Part shown: one piece after another, positions 18,232 through 25,421 of the stretch | Layout of the letters: the number at the start of each line of letters is the position of its first letter | How positions within the stretch are numbered: the stretch's first letter is position 1 | Origin: Candidatus Saccharimonadota bacterium | Lineage (GTDB): Bacteria > Patescibacteriota > Saccharimonadia > Saccharimonadales > Saccharimonadaceae | Length of the DNA stretch: 34,706 nucleotides | Direction: 5' to 3' | Assembly (NCBI GenBank): GCA_024402845.1 | Contig: JAKSSY010000002.1 | Span: forward strand, 1-34,706 | Translations under genes and position numbers: made by a program | Notes under the pieces: generated by a model | Seen by the model: only the letters and a program-made list of their open reading frames with translations | What the model was told of the DNA's origin: nothing | Databases searched by the model: none

Positions 18232-19278
18232 ATGAGTCTAGGTTATGGTGTGGGCGACTTCTTCGCATTAGATATCGGAACAGACGCACTAAGGATGGTT
18301 CAGCTATCTGGAAATATTCAGCATGGCTTTGTTTTGGAGCGTTTCGCTTATGTTCCTGTGAGTCGTCAGATTTTACAAGATAGCAGTGATGCTGGTAAGC
18401 GTCGCTTGGGTGAAACTATTAAGAGTGCTGCCGACCAGGCAGGTATCAAGACGAAGAATATCGCGATGGGTATGCCATCGAATAAGACCTTTACTACGAT
18501 TATTGAGATTCCGACTCAAGATAAAAGGTCAATGGAAAAGATTATTAAATACCACGCCGACCAATATATTCCAATGCCTATCGATGATGCGAAGGTAGAC
18601 TATGTAATTTTGGGGCCTAGCCCGAATGATCCACAAGTGACAGAGGTATTATTATCTTGTACTGCGATTGCTTATGCTGAAGAGAGAATGGAAAGCGTTG
18701 AATCCTTTGGATTTAATATGGTTGCGCAGGAACCAGATTCGCTTGCAATGTCTCGTTCGTTGACTCCTCCAGGAGTAACCGATGCAAGGTTGATTATTGA
18801 CTACGGTGAAGATTCTACAGATTTATCGATTGTTTATGGCGCACCTCGCCTAGTGCGTATGCTTCCAGGCGGTCTATCCGTACTTGTACGCACGGTGGCG
18901 AATTCCCTAAACGTAAAAGAAAGCCAGGCTCGTCAGTTCATTCTAAAGTTTGGTCTAGCACAGGACAAGCTTGACGGCCAGGTCTTTAAAGCGCTTGATC
19001 AGACACTTGAGAACTTTGCTTCTGAGCTTACCAAGTCTATTCGATTCTTCCAGACGAAGTATCCAACCGTAAAAGTTGGTGGTATTGTTCTGTCTGGCTT
19101 TGCAAGCGTAATTCCATTCTTGTCAGAATATCTTGAAGCGAAAACTGGCGTACAGACGATTCAGGGCAACCCATGGCAGATGGTTCGCGTAACCCAGCAA
19201 CAGCAACAAGCTTTGTCTCAGGTTGCAGCGGAATTCTCTGTAGCAATTGGTTTGGCGGAAAGGACAAATAGTAGGTAG
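18232..19278 (+). CDS. pilM: Type IV pilus assembly protein PilM
   Basis: 348-aa cytosolic actin-like ATPase that binds the N-terminus of PilN on the inner face of the membrane and links it to the assembly motor. Seen: the phosphate-1 motif ALDIGTDALRMVQL near residues 12-25, GMPSNKTFTTIIEIP, the phosphate-2-like LIIDYGEDSTDLSIV, and IVLSGFASVIPFLSEYL near the C-terminus, all as in PilM/FtsA-like proteins. First gene of the pilus operon; the PilN-like gene follows four bases later. Length matches the family (about 350 aa). Confidence 0.9.
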   Translation: MSLGYGVGDFFALDIGTDALRMVQLSGNIQHGFVLERFAYVPVSRQILQDSSDAGKRRLGETIKSAADQAGIKTKNIAMGMPSNKTFTTIIEIPTQDKRSMEKIIKYHADQYIPMPIDDAKVDYVILGPSPNDPQVTEVLLSCTAIAYAEERMESVESFGFNMVAQEPDSLAMSRSLTPPGVTDARLIIDYGEDSTDLSIVYGAPRLVRMLPGGLSVLVRTVANSLNVKESQARQFILKFGLAQDKLDGQVFKALDQTLENFASELTKSIRFFQTKYPTVKVGGIVLSGFASVIPFLSEYLEAKTGVQTIQGNPWQMVRVTQQQQQALSQVAAEFSVAIGLAERTNSR

Positions 19279-19282
19279 CAAT

Positions 19283-20455
19283 ATGTACGAAATTAGTCTA
19301 GTTCCAGATATTAAAGCAGAATTACTGAAGCAGCAGAAGCTTCGTAATTTGATTATTTTGATTTGTATCGTAGTAGCGATTGCTTGCGGTGCGGTGTTGC
19401 TTATTCTTGGCGGCATCGTAGGTACACAGGCAATTACGATTGAAACGCAGAAGGCTGAAATTAAATGCCGCTCTGTTGGTGAAGGTAACTGTAGGAATAC
19501 TGGCACCGCTGTTAGCAATTTTCATAACTTGAATGAGCTTTTGACGATGCAGTCGCAGATGAAAGATTTGAGTGTGCTTAACGCAAATAAAATTAAACTA
19601 TCTCGTTTATTCCCAATCTTCGATGCGATTTTGCCTGATGATCCGGTAGAAGGTACGGTAAGCGTTACGGAAGCTTCGATGGACTTTAGCACGATGTCTT
19701 TCTATATGGAAGCAGTTTCTTATAACAGTATTGCCTTTACTGCGCAGGAGGCATTTAGAAAGAACCTTCCTGAGGTCTATTATGACTATGGCGATTATAT
19801 GCGTAAAGATAAGGAAACCGACGAATATGTAACTATTCCATCTTTCTGTATCACTGAAGCTACTGAAAATGGTATTGTTTACGGCTATTATTATAAAGGT
19901 AAGCCTGGCTGTGAAGCTCCGATGGTTGAGGAAGCCAAGAAGGAAGACGAAAGTAAAGAAAAAGACGAAAACGATACTACTGCCGAGGAGGCCGAGAAGG
20001 AAGAGGAGAACGCCGAGGTAGACGATAATCTTAATGAGAATTATGAAATTATAAAGATTCGTCGCACTTATACTGATCAAGAAGACAAAACTACCTATAT
20101 CAATGGTAACGATAAGCTTCGTAAGGATGGTGAGCCTAAAGTTAAGGATTACTATTTTGAAAGCCAGTGTATTAAATATGATTCAAATGGTAAGTTTGAC
20201 GAAGGTTCTACTTTGGAGGCTTGTCCATTAGTTGAAGAAGAGCCTGATGTATTTGATGGCTCCTATGGTAAGAATGATGAAGGACAAAAGATTCTAACCT
20301 TTTCTGCGTCGTTTGTTTTGAATCGTGGTCCGTTTATATCTGCTAACAAGCACATGATGATTATCGGGCCGTCTCGTAGAAACGTAACAGATAGCTACCA
20401 ACAGGTTCGCCCAATCTTTTCCGAGAAGGATGAAGTGGTGGAGGAAACAAAATAA
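19283..20455 (+). CDS. pilN: PilN-like type IV pilus alignment protein, enlarged
   Basis: 390-aa single-pass protein. ATG 19283 gives MYEISLVPDIKAELLKQQ, where ISLVP corresponds to the INLLP motif by which PilN binds PilM; a membrane helix follows at about 20-46. The extracytoplasmic part is about twice the size of usual PilN (about 200 aa). It includes a long acidic, low-complexity segment (about 215-250, EEAKKEDESKEKDEN and onward) between two folded-looking portions. Three cysteines in the segments CRSVGEGNC and NGKFDEGSTLEAC could form disulfides. It overlaps the next gene by one base (TAATG). The assignment rests on position and the N-terminus. Confidence 0.72.
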   Translation: MYEISLVPDIKAELLKQQKLRNLIILICIVVAIACGAVLLILGGIVGTQAITIETQKAEIKCRSVGEGNCRNTGTAVSNFHNLNELLTMQSQMKDLSVLNANKIKLSRLFPIFDAILPDDPVEGTVSVTEASMDFSTMSFYMEAVSYNSIAFTAQEAFRKNLPEVYYDYGDYMRKDKETDEYVTIPSFCITEATENGIVYGYYYKGKPGCEAPMVEEAKKEDESKEKDENDTTAEEAEKEEENAEVDDNLNENYEIIKIRRTYTDQEDKTTYINGNDKLRKDGEPKVKDYYFESQCIKYDSNGKFDEGSTLEACPLVEEEPDVFDGSYGKNDEGQKILTFSASFVLNRGPFISANKHMMIIGPSRRNVTDSYQQVRPIFSEKDEVVEETK

Positions 20456-21297
20456 TGGCAAATAGTAAAACGAACTCCAATAAAAAAAATGGCCCAGCGA
20501 TTGGCAAAAGGGCAAAGATTGATAAGGCTCAGAGAAATATGCTCATCGTTGTGGCTATTGCCTCTGTAGTGTTGGGCATTACGTTGGTTTTAGTTGTGTA
20601 TTTTGCAAAGACTATGTCATTCAACGCTAAACTAATTGGCGTTAATGGCGAGGTGATTAATGTGTATAAACAAACTCAAACGAGTCTTGAGACGATTTCT
20701 AATGAGGTTACTGATCTAGCGTCTAATGAGTACTTCGAGTCTGTAGCAAGGCAGCGTAGTGAAGATTGTGCGGTATTTGACGAATCAGGAGAGGATAATG
20801 CGAAGACGGAATTCTCTCTAGAAGAAATTGAAACTGCACGTGAATGTTCTGCTCTACGTGTTATTACGGATGCTCTTCCTTCTGTAATGAACAAAGAGAC
20901 TGCGATGACGAGTTTTATTATTCTTCTAGAGCTTCCTTCGGACGGCAGTAGCGTAGATAGTGCTTCGGGAGGTGAATTGGGCAGCGCGACTGTAGGTGAT
21001 GTTACGCTAAACACTATCGATATGGCGGTTAGCTTTGATGATTCTGATGAGGGGAAGATTTTTAGGTCGCTAGAGTCGATTGAAAAGTCGATTAGAAATT
21101 TCGATATTAAAGCTGCAAGTATTACTTTCCGTGGAAGCGAAGGTCTAGAGTTGGGTACGACATACGCTACCTATTATTCTGGAGATTCGACCTTGCAATA
21201 TATCAAACGCACTGTTTGTGCCGATAAAGAAAATGAAAAATGTATAAAAGCCGGAGGCGATGATTCGATTGTCGATATGGCTGTGAGTGAGAATTAG
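20455..21297 (+). CDS. PilO-like single-pass membrane protein of the pilus operon
   Basis: 280 aa. A basic cytosolic segment (NSKTNSNKKNGPAIGKRAKI) is followed by one membrane helix (about 30-51: MLIVVAIASVVLGITLVLVVYF) and an extracytoplasmic domain with a coiled-coil-like stretch just after the membrane. This topology and its position after PilM and PilN match PilO, which pairs with PilN in the alignment complex. Sequence similarity is too weak to be sure, so no gene symbol is given. The domain is rich in Ser/Asp/Glu and has paired Cys near both ends (for example VCADKENEKC). It starts on the last base of the PilN-like stop. Confidence 0.6.
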   Translation: MANSKTNSNKKNGPAIGKRAKIDKAQRNMLIVVAIASVVLGITLVLVVYFAKTMSFNAKLIGVNGEVINVYKQTQTSLETISNEVTDLASNEYFESVARQRSEDCAVFDESGEDNAKTEFSLEEIETARECSALRVITDALPSVMNKETAMTSFIILLELPSDGSSVDSASGGELGSATVGDVTLNTIDMAVSFDDSDEGKIFRSLESIEKSIRNFDIKAASITFRGSEGLELGTTYATYYSGDSTLQYIKRTVCADKENEKCIKAGGDDSIVDMAVSEN

Positions 21298-21309
21298 AAA
21301 GGAGCAGAT

Positions 21310-21624
21310 ATGAAAAGCACCGACATAGCATTAATAGTCTTGATCGCAGTCATCTCTGTTATTGTTTCTTATTTTGCCTTTAATGCAATTCTAGGTGATC
21401 CATCTGAAAAAGTTGAGCAGATTACTTATATTAAAGGTATTGATACTAATATAGAACAACCCGATTTGGAGACCTTTAATGTTTACGGCTACAATCCAAC
21501 CGTCGATGTTCACATTGGTCGTTGCGAAGTTGGTCAGGTTTATATAGCTGAGACCAAAGAGTGTCGCACGATTTCTGCCGACGACATTAAGGTCGACGTA
21601 ACTAAGCCTGACGAAGAGGAATAA
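21310..21624 (+). CDS. Small single-pass membrane protein of the pilus operon
   Basis: 104 aa, no family recognised. One N-terminal membrane helix (about 6-27: IALIVLIAVISVIVSYFAFN), then an exposed domain of about 75 residues containing EKVEQITYIKGIDTNIEQ and a two-cysteine motif (GRCEVGQVYIAETKECRTI). GAAAGGAG lies seven bases before the ATG. It sits between the PilO-like gene and pilB, where other bacteria often carry pilP. PilP is a lipoprotein with a different start, so equivalence is only positional. It may be a CPR-specific component of the alignment complex (inference). Confidence 0.7.
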   Translation: MKSTDIALIVLIAVISVIVSYFAFNAILGDPSEKVEQITYIKGIDTNIEQPDLETFNVYGYNPTVDVHIGRCEVGQVYIAETKECRTISADDIKVDVTKPDEEE

Positions 21625-21627
21625 GAC

Positions 21628-23388
21628 ATGCTCCTAAATAAGGAGATGCAGGATAAGGTAGTAAGCCTTCTCGTTGAGAACGGCTTGGTTGATGCTGGTC
21701 TTGTAAAAAAGACCTATAACGAGGTCGCGAAGAGCGGTCAGCCTATTTTGGCTGTTATGAAGAGTAAGAATGTAGCGACTGATGACTGTATTCAGCACGC
21801 GACTGCTGTTGTACTTAACGTAGCTTATTATGATTTGCGTCGCATTAAATTCGACAAGGAAATGTTGCGTAAAATTCCGCAGGATGTAGCGCAGCGTTCT
21901 AAAGCGATTCCGCTTGGTATGCAGAACAGCATGCTAGTGGTGGGTATGCTTGATACGACGAACGTTCAGCGTACGGATTATATCTCGACGCTAGTTCGTA
22001 TGCCGATCAGAACTGTAATGATTTCTGATGCTGGTATCGAAAATGCAATGATGCAATACATCTCCGACCTTAAGGATGTCGATAAGGCGGCCCAGCAAGA
22101 AGAGGCGGAGATGCGCTCGCAGTCTGGTGCGGTTGCGCAGACGATTACGCAGGACTCTCCAATCTCTAAGGCTCTCGCTTCGATTCTTGATTATGCGGCA
22201 AAATCTAAGGCTTCGGATATTCACATCGAGCCACTAGAAAAGTCCCTCGTGATTCGTATGCGTATTGATGGCGTTTTGCGTCAAGCGATGGAATTGCCGA
22301 AGTCTATCGAGGCGGCGCTTGTATCGCGCATTAAGATTATGGCGAAGTTAAAGATTGATGAACACCGTATCCCGCAGGACGGTCAGTTTGCCGTAGTTGT
22401 AAACGATAACGCTATTGACCTTCGTATTGCGACATCGCCAGTAGTTTGGGGTGAGCAGGTGGTTATTCGTCTTTTGGATAAATCTGGTACTTCGATGGAA
22501 GTAGAGAAGATGGGTATGACCGGCCGTGCGCTTGCGGATGTTCTTGAAGGCATCGCGAAGCCAAACGGTATGATTCTAACATCTGGTCCTACTGGTTCTG
22601 GTAAGTCCACGACTCTCTATGCTTTGATTAAGAAGATTAAAGATGAAAAGATTAACATCGTTACGCTCGAGGATCCGGTCGAGTATAAGATGGATGGCGT
22701 GAACCAGATTCAGATTAATACAGATGCAGGTTTGACCTTTGCGTCTGGTCTACGTTCGATTTTGCGTCAGGACCCTGACGTAGTAATGGTAGGTGAGATT
22801 CGCGATGGTGAAACGGCGAACTTGGCGGTTCAGGCGGCCTTGACTGGTCACTTGGTATTCTCGACACTCCACACCAACTCGGCTGCAGGTATTATGCCTC
22901 GTCTTTTGGATATGGGTATTGAGCCGTTCTTGATTGCTTCTACATTGAATACGGTTATTGGTCAGCGTCTTGTGCGTCGCGTGGCGGAGCGCCGCGAGAG
23001 TTATCAGAGCTCCGAGCTCGAAACAAATTCAATCAAGCAGATTGTTGGCAATTTGTTGCCGCAGTCGCAGGGTGATGTAGCGGCGGTGAGTGAAAAGCTC
23101 GGTTATGGTACCTTGCCGGTGGCGAATTCGAAGAACTTTACGCTAGTGAAAGGCGTTGAATCTGACGAGGCTCCAGGCGGTTATAAAGGCCGTGCTGGTC
23201 TTTATGAGACAATCTCGGTGGATGAGGATATTCAGAAGCTGATTGTGGCGCATGCGACATCTGGCGATATTATGCGCGTTGCAAAGATGAAGGGTGCGAT
23301 TACGATGCGCCAGGATGGCACATTGAAGGCGCTTACTGGCACGACGACAATGGAAGAGGTGAACCGCGTGGCATCCGACCTTGCATAA
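21628..23388 (+). CDS. pilB: Type IV pilus extension ATPase PilB (GspE/PulE family)
   Basis: 586-aa hexameric motor ATPase that powers pilin polymerisation. An N-terminal MshEN/T2SSE-N-like domain (about 1-150) is followed by the ATPase core: SDIHIEPLEKSLVIRMRIDG, Walker A GPTGSGKST (about 320-328), the Asp box TLEDPVE, Walker B region RQDPDVVMVGEIRD, and the His box GHLVFSTLHTN. The zinc-binding tetracysteine insertion common in PilB/GspE after GQRLVRRV is absent; a Cys-free segment (AERRESYQSSELETN onward) replaces it. GYKGRAGLYE in the C-terminal domain is typical. Last gene of the operon; PilC, PilT, prepilin peptidase and pilins are not in the window. Confidence 0.93.
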   Translation: MLLNKEMQDKVVSLLVENGLVDAGLVKKTYNEVAKSGQPILAVMKSKNVATDDCIQHATAVVLNVAYYDLRRIKFDKEMLRKIPQDVAQRSKAIPLGMQNSMLVVGMLDTTNVQRTDYISTLVRMPIRTVMISDAGIENAMMQYISDLKDVDKAAQQEEAEMRSQSGAVAQTITQDSPISKALASILDYAAKSKASDIHIEPLEKSLVIRMRIDGVLRQAMELPKSIEAALVSRIKIMAKLKIDEHRIPQDGQFAVVVNDNAIDLRIATSPVVWGEQVVIRLLDKSGTSMEVEKMGMTGRALADVLEGIAKPNGMILTSGPTGSGKSTTLYALIKKIKDEKINIVTLEDPVEYKMDGVNQIQINTDAGLTFASGLRSILRQDPDVVMVGEIRDGETANLAVQAALTGHLVFSTLHTNSAAGIMPRLLDMGIEPFLIASTLNTVIGQRLVRRVAERRESYQSSELETNSIKQIVGNLLPQSQGDVAAVSEKLGYGTLPVANSKNFTLVKGVESDEAPGGYKGRAGLYETISVDEDIQKLIVAHATSGDIMRVAKMKGAITMRQDGTLKALTGTTTMEEVNRVASDLA

Positions 23389-23400
23389 GGTTAAGCTGTA

Positions 23401-23442
23401 TTGACTTTTGCCCCAATTTGTGCTATAATAAGTACATTGGGG
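23401..23442 (+). promoter_or_regulatory. Consensus promoter with inverted repeat, metalloprotease gene
   Basis: TTGACT (23401-23406), 17-base spacer, TGC-TATAAT (23424-23429). CCCCAAT (23411-23417) and ATTGGGG (23436-23442) are perfect inverted repeats flanking the -10. They could be an operator, or, with the following TATTTTTG, a terminator of the pil operon overlapping the promoter. Confidence 0.75.
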
Positions 23443-23484
23443 TATTTTTGTTGCCTCTAGCACATTAGAAAGGGGGGAATATGA

Positions 23485-24156
23485 TTGTTTCCTATATATA
23501 TCTGTTGGGACAAGCATGTCACTAGAATAGAGAAAGATGCGATTATGAGAGCCATGGAGGAGGCTGAGTCGATATTCGACTGCAGGGTCTATTGCTATGG
23601 CAACGCTACCTGGTTGGAGGGGAAATATAAGTCTGCCGATGAAATAATGGCGGCCATCCCGAGAAAATCGAATGGTAGAGTTGACGGCACAAGAACTATG
23701 AATCTGATGGTTGAGATAATGAAGACTTGGACTGAGCCAGGGGTGTTTATCCTGCTCACCGGCGAAGAGCTTACTATGGACGGAGTAAAATGGTGCTTTG
23801 GCTGTGCGAGAACAGGCAAGAAAGTGGCGATCGAATCTACAGCATGGTATCGTTCGTTGCCGGAATGGCAAAGAAGAGCCTGTATCGCGCGTACGCTTCG
23901 CCATGAGCTTGGGCACACGTTTCGTTGCGCAGCTAATCTAAAAAGGCCTAATACCATCGACCGTTTTGGGCCACATTGTACTAATAAAGGCTGTACAATG
24001 CGCCAGACCGGTACGATGAACGAGCTACTTGCGGCGATTAACGAGGAGGACCCGAAGCATTATTTCTGTGATCAGTGCATGGATGATATGAGGGCATTTA
24101 AGAAGGCGCAAGAAGCGCCAAGCCCTATAAGACCCTACGGAAGAAGAGGTTCATGA
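23485..24156 (+). CDS. Archaemetzincin-like zinc metalloprotease, divergent
   Basis: 223 aa. The catalytic motif is HELGHTF (His140, Glu141, His144). HC-x4-C-x-M (His164, Cys165, Cys170, Met172) and a final CxxC (Cys195, Cys198) then follow, the hallmark order of archaemetzincins. The preceding segment (WCFGCARTGKKVAIES) resembles the FVFG-x-A region of that family. Compared with the canonical HExxHxxGxxH, about 14 residues are inserted before the third His ligand, and the CxxC lies 22 rather than about 17 residues after the Met. No signal peptide is seen, so it is probably cytosolic. The only in-frame start before residue 21 is TTG 23485, seven bases after a GGGGGG tract. ATG 23481 is in another frame and ends after 14 codons. 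The gene is monocistronic, with its own promoter and terminator. Substrate unknown. Confidence 0.78.
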   Translation: MFPIYICWDKHVTRIEKDAIMRAMEEAESIFDCRVYCYGNATWLEGKYKSADEIMAAIPRKSNGRVDGTRTMNLMVEIMKTWTEPGVFILLTGEELTMDGVKWCFGCARTGKKVAIESTAWYRSLPEWQRRACIARTLRHELGHTFRCAANLKRPNTIDRFGPHCTNKGCTMRQTGTMNELLAAINEEDPKHYFCDQCMDDMRAFKKAQEAPSPIRPYGRRGS

Positions 24157-24164
24157 TTGTCTGA

Positions 24165-24192
24165 GCCCCGGCGAAAGCCGGGGCGTTTTTTT
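24165..24192 (+). terminator. Terminator of the metalloprotease gene
   Basis: GCCCCGGC and GCCGGGGC pair around a GAAA tetraloop, followed by G and seven Ts, eight bases after the stop. Confidence 0.95.
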
Positions 24193-24210
24193 ATTGCTAT
24201 AAAAATGAGT

Positions 24211-24328
24211 TGAGAGAGAGCGCTTTGCTATGCAAAGCTTTCCTATAGGGCGTCGCCTCGGAAATATGAATGCAAGCATTCTATTTCGCTCGGCTCCTAC
24301 TATAGGCGAACTACGTTCGCTTCTCTCA
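24211..24328. repeat. Cloverleaf-like intergenic structured element
   Basis: No gene is visible in this 118-base stretch, but it folds almost completely. The closing stem is TGAGAGAGAGCG (24211-24222) with CGCTTCTCTCA (24318-24328), one bulge. Hairpin 1 is GCTTTGC/GCAAAGC (24222-24238). Arm 2 is CCTATAG (24242-24248) with CTATAGG (24300-24306), enclosing the hairpin GAAATA-GAATGC/GCATTC-TATTTC (24261-24287). Hairpin 3 is GCGAAC/GTTCGC (24306-24320). It lies between two terminators pointing toward it. It could be a palindromic repeat of the REP/MITE kind or a small RNA. Confidence 0.55.
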
Positions 24329-24339
24329 GACTCTGCAAG

Positions 24340-24380
24340 AAGCATAAAAATATACCCCTTTGGGGTATCTTTTTATGCTT
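24340..24380 (-). terminator. Terminator after tRNA-Gly
   Basis: AAGCATAAAAA-ATACCCC and GGGGTAT-TTTTTATGCTT arms pair around a three-base loop, with a long A/T base. It follows the tRNA-His/tRNA-Gly transcript on the minus strand and is nearly symmetrical, so it may work in both directions. Confidence 0.8.
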
Positions 24381-24454
24381 GGTGCGGGTTGAGAGAGTCG
24401 AACTCTCGTGTTGAGTTTGGAAAACTCACATAATAACCGTTATATGAAACCCGC
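24380..24454 (-). tRNA. tRNA-Gly (anticodon TCC)
   Basis: Acceptor GCGGGTT pairs with AACCCGC, followed by discriminator A and an encoded CCA. The anticodon stem TGAGT/ACTCA encloses TTTCCAA (anticodon TCC), and the T arm is GAGAG-TTCGACT-CTCTC. The D stem is AT-rich and weak (ATAT/TTAT). It reads GGA codons and, by wobble, other Gly codons. Co-transcribed behind tRNA-His with 13 bases between. Confidence 0.93.
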
Positions 24455-24467
24455 AAAGATCTATACA

Positions 24468-24545
24468 TGGGGTGGGTAAGAGGGTTCGAACCTCCGACCT
24501 TCGGTGCCACAAACCGACGCTCTAACCAGCTGAGCTATACCCACC
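24468..24545 (-). tRNA. tRNA-His (anticodon GTG)
   Basis: Acceptor GTGGGTA pairs with TACCCAC. The extra G at position -1 opposite C73, the identity element of tRNA-His, is encoded, as is CCA. D stem GCTC/GAGC, anticodon stem TCGGT/ACCGA with loop TTGTGGC (anticodon GTG), T arm GGAGG-TTCGAAC-CCTCT. It is a target for Tgt at G34. Confidence 0.96.
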
Positions 24546-24548
24546 ATG

Positions 24549-24582
24549 TAAAAATAGACACGTCTTTTGGATTGACGTGTCT
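24549..24582 (-). terminator. Terminator after the 24603-25421 gene
   Basis: On the minus strand AGACACGTC and GACGTGTCT pair around a nine-base loop and are followed by ATTTTTA. A TGA-TATAAT lies just upstream (24585-24596 region) and could instead be a tRNA promoter, in which case the hairpin would sit in the tRNA precursor leader. Confidence 0.75.
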
Positions 24583-24602
24583 AGATTATATCAGATTTGA
24601 GG

Positions 24603-25421
24603 CTAGTTGGCAAAGACTAGGATGTATGCCAAGTATCCGAGACCACCGCCGGCGGCGATAACGCCAAGTACGATGAGGGTCCAGAGCCAGCCGGAATGCT
24701 TCTTTGGAGCTTCGGTGACCATGTGTTTTTTCTTGGTGGTGGAAGCTTTGCTTGGGCTCTTGGAGCTGTAAACATTCTTGGTGCTGCGAAGGGCAGCGGT
24801 GCTTGTTTCTGGAATATCGGTGCCAAGTGGACGTTTTTCTACCTTTGTGTTGGTCAAGAATGGGGAGCGGACGCCAAGAGAATAGTTGTTGGCGTTTGGA
24901 GCTGCTGGCTTCTTTGCCGGTTCGGCTTTCTTGACTGGGGCTACCTTCGCGACAGGTTTCGTTGAAGGCTTTGCTGTGGTCTTTGCGACTGGTTTGGCGA
25001 CTGGTCTTGCGACTGGAGCGGTGGCCTTTTGTTGGCGTTGCTGGATCTGCGCAGCTACGCTTGGGCGTGCCATGACAGGGCGGGCAACAGGAGCGGCGGT
25101 CTTTGCGCTACGCGGAGCAATAGCTGGGCGCGGTGCAGTAGTGACCTTGTGTGCGACTGGATGTACGTTTGAATTTGCGACTGGACGAATAGCAGGACGT
25201 GGAGCAGCTTTGGCGACTGGCTTTACGGTCGGGTGTATAGCTGCGGCAGTCTTTGGGGTAGGGAGGGGCTGAGTGCGAACAAAATCCATGAATTGACCAC
25301 GAGGACGCTGAACGGCTGGCCTTGCGACTGGTTTGATCGCAGTTTTGGTAGTCGTGGAGCGGTTTTTGATTGCTTCATTAACGGCTTTATCTAGCTCTGC
25401 GTAGTCAATATTATCGCTCAT
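24603..25421 (-). CDS. Tail-anchored Pro/Ala/Lys-rich low-complexity protein
   Basis: 272 aa, no family recognised. After a short acidic N-terminus (SDNIDYAELDKAVNEAI) it is dominated by PVAR/PVAK/TAKP-type repeats (about 25-180), strongly basic and Pro/Ala/Val-rich. A Ser/Lys/Thr stretch follows, then one C-terminal membrane helix (about 243-270: WLWTLIVLGVIAAGGG onward). The design suggests a cytosolic extended basic region, possibly nucleic-acid or wall/envelope binding, held at the membrane by its tail (inference). The ATG overlaps the tpiA stop by four bases (ATGA), so it is translationally coupled to tpiA although function is unlikely to be related. Confidence 0.75.
   Translation of the reverse strand: MSDNIDYAELDKAVNEAIKNRSTTTKTAIKPVARPAVQRPRGQFMDFVRTQPLPTPKTAAAIHPTVKPVAKAAPRPAIRPVANSNVHPVAHKVTTAPRPAIAPRSAKTAAPVARPVMARPSVAAQIQQRQQKATAPVARPVAKPVAKTTAKPSTKPVAKVAPVKKAEPAKKPAAPNANNYSLGVRSPFLTNTKVEKRPLGTDIPETSTAALRSTKNVYSSKSPSKASTTKKKHMVTEAPKKHSGWLWTLIVLGVIAAGGGLGYLAYILVFAN

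Noticed and set aside
24603-24966. Plus-strand open frames of 60-90 aa opposite the Pro/Ala-rich gene
   Set aside because: Shadows of the repetitive minus-strand gene; no ribosome-binding site or separate promoter.
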